DNA of 64,000 nucleotides from Allobosea sp. BK604 (GCF_004341515.1 NZ_SLZF01000001.1:930001-994000), one strand, 5' to 3'; shown: positions 6,811 through 14,968, counted from the first letter of the stretch. Notes: a model not told the origin generated them from the letters alone. Program-made: numbers and translations.

Positions 6811-8521
6811 ATCCGACGTCCTCAAAGCGGCTGGAGAGGCCCCCCGCAAGGGCGCGCCAGCAGCCGTCGCTGCCACCATGGCCATGACCGCTGCGGCCGC
6901 TGGCGTCACGGACCGTCCGACCCGCGATCAGTGGATCTCCGTCCGGTCGCAACAGGGCCGAGCCACAGCGGTCGGATGGCGCGAGACCGCGCCATTGCTC
7001 GCCTACCAAAGTGCGATCGCGGTCGCCTGCGAATGCTACGACGTCGTTGTCGTCGAGAAGTCGCGCCGCACCGGCGCCACCTGGGGCGCCGCCGCAGATG
7101 CTGTGCTGCGCTCGGCCAGCGCTCGCAACATCGGCGGCATGGATACGCTCTACATGGGCACCTCCCATGACATGGCGAAAGAGTTCATCGATGCGGCGGC
7201 CAACTGGGCGCGGCTGTTCGAGCACGTCTGCAGCGAAATCGGCGAGACCATCTTCGACGATGGTTCGGAGAACGGCGTCAAGGCACTGAAGATCGACTTC
7301 GCCTCGGGCTTCTCGATCGTGGCGCTCTCGTCGAAGCCGCGCAGCCTGCGCGGCCGCCAGGGCTTCGCCATCCTCGATGAGGCCGCCTTCGTCGACAACC
7401 TCGCCGAACTGATCAAGGCCGCCATGGCCTTCCTGATCTGGGGCGGCAAGGTGCTGATCATCTCGACGCATAACGGCGTCGACAACCCGTTCAACCAGTT
7501 GATCACCGACATCCGCGCCGGTCGGCTGCGCTATGGTCTCATCCGCTTCGACCTCGACGATGCGCTGAAGGATGGGCTGTTCGAGCGCATCTGCCTGATG
7601 AACGCCCACAAGCACGGCGAATGGACGCCGGCGAAGGAGGCGGACTGGCGAGAGGAGCTGATCGGAAAGTACGGCTCCGGCGCCGACGAGGAGCTTTACT
7701 GCGTCCCCTCGCAAGGCTCTGGCGCCTGGCTTTCCGGGCCGCTGATCGAGGCGCGCATGGTGGACGCGCCTGTCCTGCGTCTGTCGTTCCCGGACAGCTT
7801 CAACCTTGAGCCGGAGAACCGGCGCCGCGCCGAGGTGGACCGTTGGATCGAGGAGGAGCTGCGGCCGGTCATGCTGGCAACGCTCGACACCAATCTGATG
7901 ACCGGCTTCGGCATGGACGTCGGTCGTCTGCGCGACCTCTCTGTGATGTGCCCGATGCAGATCACGCGACTCATGCGCCGCGTGGTGCCCTTCCTGGTCG
8001 AGCTGTCGAAGGTGCCCTTCCAGCAGCAGGAGCAGATCCGCGACGCGATCGTCCGCGGCCTGCCCCGCTTCATCGGCGGACGTACCGACGCCACCGGCAT
8101 CGGCGCCAGCCTGGCCGAATCCGGAATGCAGAAATTCGGGCCGCAGATGGTCGAGGTGAAATTCTCGACCGAATGGTACCGGGTCGAGATGCCGCCGGTG
8201 AAGGCGGCGTTCGAAGACGACGTGATCGCGGTTCCACGCGACGCCGAGGTCGCGGCGGATCTGCGCGCCTTCAAGGTCATAAAGGGCATTGCCTGCCTGC
8301 CGGACCTGCGCGTTGCGAGCAGCGCCGGCGGCACGCGCCATGGCGACGCCGGCATGGCGATCGTGCTCGCCTATTCCGCCACCCGGAATCCGGTCGAGGC
8401 TTACGGATATCAGTCGGCGCGAGCCGGCGCGGACGAAGCCCGCCCTGGCAGGCGCAACATGCGGCCGGTCGACGAGGTTCGCGATGCGATGATGCCGGGC
8501 CGTCATGACGGCTTGTGGTGA
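6803..8521 (+). CDS. Large terminase subunit (Mu gp28-like)
   Basis: 572 aa. The ATPase part shows a Walker A-like VVVEKSRRTGATWG (about residues 77-90) and a Walker B GFAILDEAAF (about 188-197); IISTHNGVDNPF follows as the coupling motif. The C-terminal half has the nuclease-domain acidic cluster, with GMDVGRLRDLSVM (about 372-384) as the first conserved Asp. It packages phage DNA into proheads and makes the headful cut. The length suits gp28-type terminases. It overlaps gp27 and is followed by the portal gene. Confidence 0.92.
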   Translation: MAESDVLKAAGEAPRKGAPAAVAATMAMTAAAAGVTDRPTRDQWISVRSQQGRATAVGWRETAPLLAYQSAIAVACECYDVVVVEKSRRTGATWGAAADAVLRSASARNIGGMDTLYMGTSHDMAKEFIDAAANWARLFEHVCSEIGETIFDDGSENGVKALKIDFASGFSIVALSSKPRSLRGRQGFAILDEAAFVDNLAELIKAAMAFLIWGGKVLIISTHNGVDNPFNQLITDIRAGRLRYGLIRFDLDDALKDGLFERICLMNAHKHGEWTPAKEADWREELIGKYGSGADEELYCVPSQGSGAWLSGPLIEARMVDAPVLRLSFPDSFNLEPENRRRAEVDRWIEEELRPVMLATLDTNLMTGFGMDVGRLRDLSVMCPMQITRLMRRVVPFLVELSKVPFQQQEQIRDAIVRGLPRFIGGRTDATGIGASLAESGMQKFGPQMVEVKFSTEWYRVEMPPVKAAFEDDVIAVPRDAEVAADLRAFKVIKGIACLPDLRVASSAGGTRHGDAGMAIVLAYSATRNPVEAYGYQSARAGADEARPGRRNMRPVDEVRDAMMPGRHDGLW

Positions 8522-8529
8522 GGGTAGCA

Positions 8530-10137
8530 ATGGCTGACACATTCCGCCTGTTGGATGCCTACGGCGTTCCGCTCCAGATCCGGCGCTCGGCGCTGTCCCA
8601 GGAGCGGGCAGTGCCGGAACTCACCGGCATTCGCCACCAGTTCGACGAGATGGTGGCGCCGGGCCTCAATCCCGCCCGACTGGCTCGCACCCTCCGCGAC
8701 GCGGCGCTCGGCGAGGACTACGATTTCCTGACCCTGGCCGAGGAGATCGAGGAGCGCGAGCCGCATTATCGCTACGTCCTGGAGACCAGGAAGAACGCAA
8801 TCACCTCTCTGAATGCCCAGGTCGATCCGGCATCGGAGAGCGGACGTGATGTCGAGATCGCCGACTTCCTGCGAAACAATGTCGTCGAGACGCCGGCCTT
8901 CCAGACCTTGCCCGACATGCTCGTCGATGGCCTGTCCAAGGGCTATTCGATTGTCGAGACGGTTTGGGCGACGGGCTCGGCCTGGCTCCCGCAGCGCTAC
9001 GTCTGGCGTGATCCGCGACTCTTCCAGTTCGATCGCGAGACCAGGACCAGGTTCCGGCTGCGCATCCAGGGCGAGCCGGACGGCGTCGCACTCGATCCGC
9101 TGAAGTTCATCGTCCATGTGCCTCTGCTGAAGATGGGCCTGCCGGCCCGCAACGGCCTGGCGCGAGTCGGCGCCTGGTCGTTCATGCTGAAGAGCTTCAG
9201 CATGCGCGACTGGGCCCAGTTCCTCGAAATCTACGGCATGCCTCTGCGCCTGGGGAAATATTCGCCCGGCAGCTCGAACGACGATCGCGCTGTCCTGCTC
9301 AACGCCGTGCGCAATCTCGGACGCGACGCGGCCGCGATCATTCCGATCGGCATGGAGATCGACTTCGTCGAGGCGAAGGGATTTTCCGACAAGCCGTTCG
9401 AGAGCAATGCCCGCTTCATCGACGAGCAGGTTTCCAAGCTCGTCATCGGCAAGCCGGGCGATGGAACCGCGTCGAGCAAGGCCGGCGAGGAAGTGCTCGA
9501 CAAGGTTCGCGGCGATATCAGGAAGGCAGATGCCCGCGACCTTCATCTGACCTTGATGGAGCAGCTGATCCGGCCGATCGTCGACCTGAACTTCGGCCCG
9601 CAGAAAGCCTATCCGAAGGTTCATTTCCCGATCGCGGAGCGGAAGGATCTGCAGGTCTGGTCGGATGCGGTCGGCAAGTTCGTCGATCGCGGCCTCGCAG
9701 TCGAAGCCAGCCAGATCTATGACCAGCTCGGGCTGAAGGAGCCGGCCGCCGGCGCCACTCTTCTGAAGACGCCTGACAAGGGCGGGCCGCAGCCGAAGCC
9801 TGCGCAAGTCACTCCGGTCGAGAAGGCTGCGGCCGCCTCGGCATATCGCCTCGATCCACGCATCTGCCCGTCCTGTGGTCCCGCTCGCCTTGCGGCCGAT
9901 AACCCGGAGCCGGACGAAGTCGACGAGCTCGTCAGCGAGGCGCTTGACGGCTGGCAGCCCGACCTCGGTCCGATCGTCGGCGCGATCCGCGCCGCAGCGG
10001 ACGATGCCTCTTCATATGAGGAGTTCCAGGCCGCCCTCGCGCGCCTGGCGCCCGACCTTCCAGTCGATCGGCTGGCGCGCCGGCTCGGCATCGGCGCGAT
10101 GATCGGTCGAGGCCGTGGTGATGCTGGACTGGAGTGA
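8530..10137 (+). CDS. DUF935 portal protein (Mu gp29)
   Basis: 535 aa from ATG 8530, which has GAGGG at 8520-8524; a GTG farther upstream overlaps the terminase and is less likely. Motifs include YDFLTLAEEIEEREPHYRY, GYSIVETVW, MRDWAQFLEIYGMPLRLGKY and EARFIDEQVSKLVIG-like SNARFIDEQVSKLVIGK, all typical of DUF935. The portal is the dodecameric ring at the head vertex through which DNA is pumped. It sits between terminase and gpF as in Mu. Confidence 0.92.
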   Translation: MADTFRLLDAYGVPLQIRRSALSQERAVPELTGIRHQFDEMVAPGLNPARLARTLRDAALGEDYDFLTLAEEIEEREPHYRYVLETRKNAITSLNAQVDPASESGRDVEIADFLRNNVVETPAFQTLPDMLVDGLSKGYSIVETVWATGSAWLPQRYVWRDPRLFQFDRETRTRFRLRIQGEPDGVALDPLKFIVHVPLLKMGLPARNGLARVGAWSFMLKSFSMRDWAQFLEIYGMPLRLGKYSPGSSNDDRAVLLNAVRNLGRDAAAIIPIGMEIDFVEAKGFSDKPFESNARFIDEQVSKLVIGKPGDGTASSKAGEEVLDKVRGDIRKADARDLHLTLMEQLIRPIVDLNFGPQKAYPKVHFPIAERKDLQVWSDAVGKFVDRGLAVEASQIYDQLGLKEPAAGATLLKTPDKGGPQPKPAQVTPVEKAAAASAYRLDPRICPSCGPARLAADNPEPDEVDELVSEALDGWQPDLGPIVGAIRAAADDASSYEEFQAALARLAPDLPVDRLARRLGIGAMIGRGRGDAGLE

Positions 10138-10282
10138 GACGGCACCCCGTCCGCCGGAAGGCCCCGCGCCGGGCCACAGGACGTTCAATTCCGGTTTCAA
10201 AAAAATCTGGCTCGCTCGGGAGCGGAAACAGCCCGCGGCCGTCCTGAGCCATTTGTGGGGCTCGCGCTTCAATGGCCGTTGA
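10121..10282 (+). CDS. Possible small overlapping gene between portal and gpF
   Basis: A 53-codon frame starts at ATG 10121 inside the portal 3' end and stops at 10280-10282, just inside gpF. It fills the 134-bp gap that would otherwise be unusual in this tightly coupled module, and overlaps both neighbours. The peptide (for example FNSGFKKIWLARERKQP) is basic, with no recognised family. It may be real and serve translational coupling, or may be chance. Confidence 0.3.
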   Translation: MLDWSETAPRPPEGPAPGHRTFNSGFKKIWLARERKQPAAVLSHLWGSRFNGR

Positions 10283-11483
10283 AGACCTCTTTTCCACCGC
10301 GCCCAAGCCGGTCGTGGAGTATTTCGACCGGCGGCCGTCGCGGCCTTCCTTCCGCTGGGACGAGGTCGCCCCGCGCGAGCATGCGCTCGCCTTCACCGTG
10401 GCCCGAACGGCCGGCTTCGACGTGCTAGAGGATATCCGTGCAGCAACGCGCAAGGCCGTCGTCGACCGCATTCCCTTTTCCCAGTTCCGCGACGAGCTCG
10501 TCCCGCTGCTGCGGCAGAAAGGATGGTGGGGCGAGAGACGCGTCACGGATCCGCGCACTGGTGAGGTCGCCAAGGTGCAGCTCGGTTCGCTGCGCCGGCT
10601 GGATCTCATCTACGACGCCAATATCCGCTCGGCCGAGGCTGCCGGCGACTGGTCGCGGATCCAGCGCGTCAAGGACGTGCTGCCCTATCTCGAGTATCGG
10701 ACCTCGACCTCGGAGCGAAAGCGGCCGCTGCATCTGTCATGGGTCGGCACCACATTGCCGGTCGACGATGGCTGGTGGTCGACGCATTACCCGCCGAACG
10801 GCTGGCGCTGCAAATGCCGGGTGCGGTCGCGCTCGATGCCGCGCGAGGGCGCCCCGACGGAGCGTCCGCCGCTGAACCTGCGCTCCTGGACGAACGGCAC
10901 CACGGGCGAAAGCCGCATGGTCCCGGCCGGCATCGATCCGGGCTGGGACAACAATCCCGGCAAGGTGCGGGAGAAGTTGGCGGGCAAGCGCCTGGCCGAT
11001 CGTATCGACCAGATGGGCCGCGAGGCGCGGCGTGAGGCGGTCACGCGGCTGCGTCAGGATCCGGTGATGACCTACGTCACGGAGAACGGCGCCGGGTTCG
11101 TTCATCATCGCCGCCTCGATCCGGCCCAGGCGGGCGCCGGCCGCTTGCGCTGGCCAGTCGCCGTCCTGCCGGATCCGCTGGCGGCACAGATCGGTTCGAC
11201 CAGCAGGGTAGTCGCCTTGTCGGTTGCCGACGCAGCGAAGATCCGCGTCAAGCATTCTGAAATCGGGCCAGGCTTCTGGGAGAGCCTGCAAGCCGGCATC
11301 GACGAGCCCGAGGCCGTGACGAGCGACGGAAAGCTGCGCCTGCTGATGCGCGTTGAGGGAAAGCCCTATGTCGCAGTCCTGAAACGAACCGCGGCCGACG
11401 AAATCCTCCTCAACAGCGTGCACCGCGTCGAGGAATGGCAGGCCGATCGGATGAAGGGGAAAGACGCGGCCGGCGGGGCATAA
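10272..11483 (+). CDS. F-like minor head protein with probable PBECR-type C-terminal domain
   Basis: 403 aa. Residues about 1-240 are a Mu F-like head morphogenesis domain (SPP1 gp7 superfamily): helical region, WWSTHYPPNGWRCKCRV around 168-184, then GWDNNPGK. The C-terminal 110 residues (SRVVALSVADAAKIRVKH, RLLMRVEGKPYVAVLKR, EILLNSVHRVEEWQ) are not needed for the F fold. They resemble the small Barnase/EndoU/colicin/RelE-like (PBECR) nuclease-fold domains that are known to be fused to phage head proteins. F-like proteins act in prohead assembly; the extra domain could be injected with DNA. The PBECR assignment is by pattern only. Confidence 0.85.
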   Translation: MAVEDLFSTAPKPVVEYFDRRPSRPSFRWDEVAPREHALAFTVARTAGFDVLEDIRAATRKAVVDRIPFSQFRDELVPLLRQKGWWGERRVTDPRTGEVAKVQLGSLRRLDLIYDANIRSAEAAGDWSRIQRVKDVLPYLEYRTSTSERKRPLHLSWVGTTLPVDDGWWSTHYPPNGWRCKCRVRSRSMPREGAPTERPPLNLRSWTNGTTGESRMVPAGIDPGWDNNPGKVREKLAGKRLADRIDQMGREARREAVTRLRQDPVMTYVTENGAGFVHHRRLDPAQAGAGRLRWPVAVLPDPLAAQIGSTSRVVALSVADAAKIRVKHSEIGPGFWESLQAGIDEPEAVTSDGKLRLLMRVEGKPYVAVLKRTAADEILLNSVHRVEEWQADRMKGKDAAGGA

Positions 11484-11564
11484 CTCCCGCGCGTCACAGG
11501 GACGGAGGTACTGTCTCGACCGCACCCCCAATATAGGCCATCATCCCGTCGAAGCCAAATCATT

Positions 11565-11592
11565 GGCCCCTGACACGCGTCAGGGGCCTTTT
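11565..11592 (+). terminator. Rho-independent terminator after gpF, repeat copy
   Basis: A perfect 10-bp stem, GGCCCCTGAC-ACGC-GTCAGGGGCC, followed by TTTTG. The same hairpin recurs at 21412-21441 and in variant form at 4054. It closes the packaging/portal transcript before the scaffold-capsid genes. Confidence 0.8.
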
Positions 11593-11620
11593 GCGTTTCC
11601 GGGCTCGCCATGGTGCGGGC

Positions 11621-12604
11621 ATGCACAAGCGCCTCGCCCTCTGCAGCTCTTTGCCCGCTGGCCTTATCGCCGGCGTCGCCGCCTTCGAGGTGGTGATGGC
11701 GGCCGCGCAGGTCGGGGGTGAGCTTCAGCCGCCCGAGTGGGTGCAGTTGACGCCGCGCGGCGACGTCATCGCCCGCGACGGGCGACCATTCCGTTTCGAC
11801 CCCGAGCGCCTTGCCGCGGCCTTCTCGCAAGGCGGCCTGAAGCTGCCGATCGATTTCGAGCACGAGAGCGAGTTCACGATCACGCTCGGCGCCAAGCCGG
11901 CGCGCGCCTGGATCGTCGAAGTCGAGGCCCGCCCGCAAGGTCTGTTCGGTCGGGTCGACTGGCTGCCCGACGCCGTCGCGGCGCTGAAGGCCAAGGCCTA
12001 CCGCTACATCTCGCCGACCTTCTACCGCGACGACGATGAAGTCACCGCCCGCCTGATCAAGGCGGCCGCGCTCGTCTCGGCGCCCGCGCTCGGCATGCCG
12101 GCGCTCGCTTCCGCCACCCATCACAACGGAGCCACCATGCTCAAGGACTTGCTCATCGCGCTCGGACTGCCCGAGACCGCGTCCGCCGGCGATGCCGTCT
12201 CGGCGATTGCGCTGCTCAAGGCGGGCGATCCCGCCAAGTTCGTGCCGAAGGCGCAGCACGATGCGACCGTCACGGCCTTGGCTACCGCCGAGAAGACGAT
12301 CCAGGACGCTGCCGATGCTGCTCATGTCGCGCGCTGCGGCACGCTCGTCGACGATGCGGTCAAGGGCGGCAAGATCGCTCCGGCCGCGAAGGACCAGTAC
12401 CTCGCGCTCGCCAAGTCCAACTTCGACGGCACCAAGGCGGCTATCGACGCCATGCCGGTGGTGCTGAAGGCGGGCACGGATGTGGCCGTCGCTCAGGCCG
12501 ACCCCGACAAGGGCGCGGCTGGCACGCTTTCCGAGGCGGAGAGGGCGATGGCGAAGGCCACCGGCGTCTCCGAGGAGGCCTTCCTCGCCGCCCGCGCGGC
12601 CTGA
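11621..12604 (+). CDS. Head maturation protease-scaffold (Mu I-like)
   Basis: 327 aa from ATG 11621; earlier in-frame codons overlap the terminator. The N-terminal half is the Mu I protease-type domain (PPEWVQLTPRGDVIARDGRPF, LPIDFEHESEF, GRVDWLPDAVAALKAKAYRY-like segment, ISPTFYR); the conserved His of DFEH is the likely catalytic residue. The C-terminal half is a helical, Ala-rich scaffold. In Mu, I cleaves scaffold during prohead maturation and its 3' part is separately translated as Z. The decoration and capsid genes follow. Confidence 0.88.
   Translation: MHKRLALCSSLPAGLIAGVAAFEVVMAAAQVGGELQPPEWVQLTPRGDVIARDGRPFRFDPERLAAAFSQGGLKLPIDFEHESEFTITLGAKPARAWIVEVEARPQGLFGRVDWLPDAVAALKAKAYRYISPTFYRDDDEVTARLIKAAALVSAPALGMPALASATHHNGATMLKDLLIALGLPETASAGDAVSAIALLKAGDPAKFVPKAQHDATVTALATAEKTIQDAADAAHVARCGTLVDDAVKGGKIAPAAKDQYLALAKSNFDGTKAAIDAMPVVLKAGTDVAVAQADPDKGAAGTLSEAERAMAKATGVSEEAFLAARAA
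12137..12604 (+). CDS. Nested in-frame scaffold (Mu Z-like) from an internal start
   Basis: Within the I-like gene an in-frame ATG at 12137 is preceded by GGAG at 12128-12131, five bases upstream, a better ribosome site than most in the module. Translation from it gives a 155-aa helical protein (MLKDLLIALGLPETASAGDA at the start) corresponding to the scaffold half only. Mu makes scaffold Z in the same way from inside I. Separate expression here is inferred from the ribosome site and the family precedent. Confidence 0.65.
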   Translation: MLKDLLIALGLPETASAGDAVSAIALLKAGDPAKFVPKAQHDATVTALATAEKTIQDAADAAHVARCGTLVDDAVKGGKIAPAAKDQYLALAKSNFDGTKAAIDAMPVVLKAGTDVAVAQADPDKGAAGTLSEAERAMAKATGVSEEAFLAARAA

Positions 12605-12634
12605 AACCCTTCATCACCGATAGGAGCCGCCACC

Positions 12635-13039
12635 ATGGCGCTGACGAAAGCCCGAGACACCCGCGAGCGAGGCCGCGACCTGCTTGTCCTGCCCGTCGCT
12701 GCGGCAACGACCATCTGGCAGGGCGGGCTCGTCGCTGTGAATGCGGCCGGCTACGCCGTGCCGGGGTCGGTGGCGACCACCCTGAAGGGGGCTGGCCGCG
12801 CCGAGGAGACGATCGACAACTCGGCCGGATCGGCCGGCGACAAATCGGTCACCGTCCATCGCGGCGTGTTCAGGTTCAAGAACCACGGCGCCGACGCCTG
12901 CGTCCAGGGCGACACCCTGGCCGATTGCTACATCGTTGACGACGAGACGGTCGCGAAGACGAACGGCGCCAACACGCGCTCCAAGGCCGGCAAGATCCTC
13001 GAAGTCGAGGCGACCGGCGTCTGGGTCGAATTCACCTGA
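12635..13039 (+). CDS. Putative head decoration protein
   Basis: 134 aa. The sequence is beta-rich with no membrane segment: KARDTRERGRDLLVLPVAAA, then GGLVAVNAAGYAVPG and a C-terminal ILEVEATGVWVEF. This pattern (short N-terminal arm, small beta barrel, AG-rich loops) occurs in small capsid cement proteins encoded between scaffold and major capsid genes in Mu-like phages. It has an ATG start with GGAG upstream (GATAGGAGCCGCCACC). Function is assigned by position and fold pattern only. Confidence 0.7.
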   Translation: MALTKARDTRERGRDLLVLPVAAATTIWQGGLVAVNAAGYAVPGSVATTLKGAGRAEETIDNSAGSAGDKSVTVHRGVFRFKNHGADACVQGDTLADCYIVDDETVAKTNGANTRSKAGKILEVEATGVWVEFT

Positions 13040-13043
13040 CATC

Positions 13044-13108
13044 GGCGGGGTGGCGCAGCGGCCGAGCGCCGGGCTCATAACCCGGAGATCGGCCGCCCCC
13101 TGCAACCA
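13044..13108 (+). ncRNA. tRNA-Met(CAT)-like element lacking a normal T arm
   Basis: In the 93-bp gap before the capsid gene, the sequence folds into a 4-bp D stem (GCGC 13053-13056 with GCGC 13066-13069), a 5-bp anticodon stem (CCGGG 13069-13073 with CCCGG 13081-13085) and the loop CTCATAA, giving anticodon CAT. It ends in an encoded CCA (13106-13108), and GCGGGG at 13045-13050 can pair imperfectly with CCCCTGC at 13097-13103. The T arm is missing: only about ten bases separate the anticodon arm from the acceptor 3' strand. It resembles an initiator tRNA but is unlikely to work as one. It may be a remnant or a regulatory mimic. Confidence 0.55.
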
Positions 13109-13132
13109 GAAACCTGATCGCGAGGACGGTCC

Positions 13133-14026
13133 ATGATCATCAATTCCCCCAATTTGCGGATGCTGACGACCGGCTACCGCGCCAACTTCCAACTCGGCCT
13201 TGCCGCGGTCACCTCTTCGTGGGCGCGCTTTGCCACCGAGGTTCCCTCGACCACGTCGGACGAGCTCTACCCCTTCCTCAACCAGATCCCTGGCATGCGG
13301 AAGTGGATCGGCGAGCGCCAGCTGAAGAACGTCAGCACCGGGGAATATCGCCTGGTCAACGAGGACTGGGAGGACACCATCAAGGTGACCCGCAACGCGA
13401 TCGAGGACGATCGCTACGGGATCTACTCGCCGCTGATGACCATGCTCGGCGACGCGGCTGCCCGCCAGCCGGACGAACTTGTCTTCCCGACCTTCGCCAG
13501 AGGCTTCAACACGAACTGCTTCGATGGCCAGTTCTTCTTCGACACCGACCACCCTGTGCTCGATGCCGACGGCTCGGCAACCTCGGTCTCGAACATGCAG
13601 GCCGGCGGCGGTCCGGGCTGGTATCTGCTCGATCTGACGAAGGCCGTGAAGCCCATCATCTTCCAGAACCGGCGGAAGCCCGTCTTCGCTGCCATGGACA
13701 ATCCCGACGACGAGTCGGTGTTCATGCGGAAGGAGTTCGTCTACGGCGCCGACAGTCGCAACACCTCGGGTTTTGCCTTCTGGCAGACCGCTTTCGGCTC
13801 GAAGGCCGCGCTCGATGCCCCCAATTTCAAGGCTGCCTTCGACGCGATGTCGCTCTTCAAGAAGGACTATGGCGCGCCGCTGGCGATCACGCCCAACGTC
13901 CTCCTGGTTGGCCCGACCAACCGCAGCGCCGGCGAGACGATCGTCAAGAAGGCGAACCTGGCCGGCGGCGAATCCAACCTCGACTACGGCCGCGTAGAGC
14001 TCGTCGTCGCGCCCTGGCTCGGCTGA
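13133..14026 (+). CDS. Major capsid protein (Mu T-like)
   Basis: 297 aa, the usual size of the Mu major head subunit family. The opening MIINSPNLRMLTTGYRANF is the family signature, followed by PFLNQIPGMRKWIGERQLKN and NKFEDT-like VNEDWEDTIKVTRNAIEDD. The fold is HK97-like. It assembles the icosahedral head together with the I/Z scaffold and the small decoration protein. The start ATG has GAGGAC upstream. A tRNA-like element lies in its leader (13044-13108). Confidence 0.95.
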   Translation: MIINSPNLRMLTTGYRANFQLGLAAVTSSWARFATEVPSTTSDELYPFLNQIPGMRKWIGERQLKNVSTGEYRLVNEDWEDTIKVTRNAIEDDRYGIYSPLMTMLGDAAARQPDELVFPTFARGFNTNCFDGQFFFDTDHPVLDADGSATSVSNMQAGGGPGWYLLDLTKAVKPIIFQNRRKPVFAAMDNPDDESVFMRKEFVYGADSRNTSGFAFWQTAFGSKAALDAPNFKAAFDAMSLFKKDYGAPLAITPNVLLVGPTNRSAGETIVKKANLAGGESNLDYGRVELVVAPWLG

Positions 14027-14088
14027 TCGGCCGGGTTTGCGCCGAGCCCTCCGGCCGGAGGGCTTTGGCAAGCCCGTAGGAGATCGGC

Positions 14089-14373
14089 ATGAAAGAGCCC
14101 AGCAAGTCCAAGGCAGCCGGCATGGCCGCCGCTGTCGCGAAGGAAATCGAAGGCATCCGCCAGAAGCCGGGTTCCGGCCTGGTCCTGGTGTCCGCGACCG
14201 CGAAGGAAGGCCGGCGCCGAGCCGACATCGAATTCAGCCAGGCCGGCACCGTGATCGATTTTGCCGAGATCACGCAGGAGCAGTGGGAGCTGATCCTCGA
14301 CGATCCGCAGCTCACGCTTCGCCCGGCGAAGGAAGAGCGACCCGCCAAGGATCAGGACGAGCCGAGCGCCTGA
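14089..14373 (+). CDS. Small head-region protein (Mu gp35 position)
   Basis: 94 aa. N-terminal helix rich in Lys/Ala (KSKAAGMAAAVAKEIEGI), then a compact part with VLVSATAKEGRRRADIEFS and EITQEQWELILDDPQLT. The position between capsid T and gp36 matches Mu gp35, whose family has a small N-terminal domain of unknown role. Good upstream GGAG (GTAGGAGATCGGC). No membrane segment. Confidence 0.65.
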   Translation: MKEPSKSKAAGMAAAVAKEIEGIRQKPGSGLVLVSATAKEGRRRADIEFSQAGTVIDFAEITQEQWELILDDPQLTLRPAKEERPAKDQDEPSA

Positions 14374-14388
14374 CGAAATTCCCCGAGA

Positions 14389-14490
14389 GGGCGGTCTGGT
14401 ACGGCTCGCAAGGCCCCCAGCACCCGATGGGAGCCCGGCTAGCGGATGGCGATCCGCTCCGGTGCAGGGACGATAGTCCGCCGCCCGCCA
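14389..14490 (+). ncRNA. Structured RNA element with tRNA class II-like outline
   Basis: In the 166-bp gap between the gp35- and gp36-like genes, GGGCGGT (14389-14395) can pair fully with GCCGCCC (14480-14486, last pair G-U), which is followed by GCCA, like a tRNA acceptor stem with discriminator and CCA. Inside are CCCA/TGGG, a perfect 7-bp hairpin AGCGGAT-GGCG-ATCCGCT (14441-14458) where a long variable arm would be, and GGAC-GATA-GTCC where a T arm would be. Loop sequences are not canonical and no anticodon is clear. It may be a decayed tRNA or another structured RNA. Confidence 0.45.
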
Positions 14491-14495
14491 CGAAC

Positions 14496-14521
14496 GCGGC
14501 CACCGTCGCCACGGTGGCCGC
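14496..14521 (+). terminator. Strong hairpin before the gp36-like gene
   Basis: A perfect 11-bp stem, GCGGCCACCGT-CGCC-ACGGTGGCCGC, followed by TCCTTTCA. The T-run is poor, so it could be a weak terminator, an RNA processing site or a stabiliser of the upstream capsid mRNA. It ends 18 bases before the next ATG. Confidence 0.5.
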
Positions 14522-14539
14522 TCCTTTCATAGGGCCATC

Positions 14540-14968
14540 ATGAGCTACGCCACCCGCGCGGACATCGAGGCGATCTACGGCGCGCGTCACCTTGAGACGC
14601 TGGTGCCCGCCGACGTCGACATGGACGTCGCCGTCGCCAACGCGATCGTGTCGGCGCAGGCGATGATCGACCCCTATCTCCGCAAGCGCTACGTCCTGCC
14701 GATCACGGTGCCGACGCCGGCGATCCTCAAGCAATGCGCGATCGATATCGCCTGCTGGCAGCTCGCGCCGGCGGCTGACCGCTTGTCCGAAGAGATCGAG
14801 AAACGGGCCAAGCTGCGCCTCGCGTTCCTGAAGGACGTCGCCCAGGGCAATGCCGAGATCGTCGAGCTCACGCCCGTTCCCGGATCGGGAGGCGGCGGGG
14901 ATGTCACCTCGGGCGGTGGCGCGGCCTTCTCTGCCGAGCCGCGGCGTTGGTCGGGATCGGGCGAATGA
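14540..14968 (+). CDS. DUF1320 head completion protein (Mu gp36)
   Basis: 142 aa. The family opening is clear: MSYATRADIEAIYGARHLET, followed by VANAIVSAQAMIDPYLRKRY and VPTPAILKQCAIDIACWQL. DUF1320 (Mu gp36) proteins are head-to-tail connector components related to other phage connector folds. The C-terminal tail is Gly-rich and disordered (PGSGGGGDVTSGGGAAF). The stop overlaps the gpG start (ATGA). Confidence 0.9.
   Translation: MSYATRADIEAIYGARHLETLVPADVDMDVAVANAIVSAQAMIDPYLRKRYVLPITVPTPAILKQCAIDIACWQLAPAADRLSEEIEKRAKLRLAFLKDVAQGNAEIVELTPVPGSGGGGDVTSGGGAAFSAEPRRWSGSGE

Noticed and set aside
6776..8542. 588-codon minus-strand frame opposite the large terminase
   Set aside because: Antisense shadow; the plus strand has Walker motifs and terminase architecture.
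13044..13108. Functional tRNA-Met gene
   Set aside because: The T arm is missing and the acceptor pairing is imperfect, so it is listed as tRNA-like RNA rather than a tRNA.
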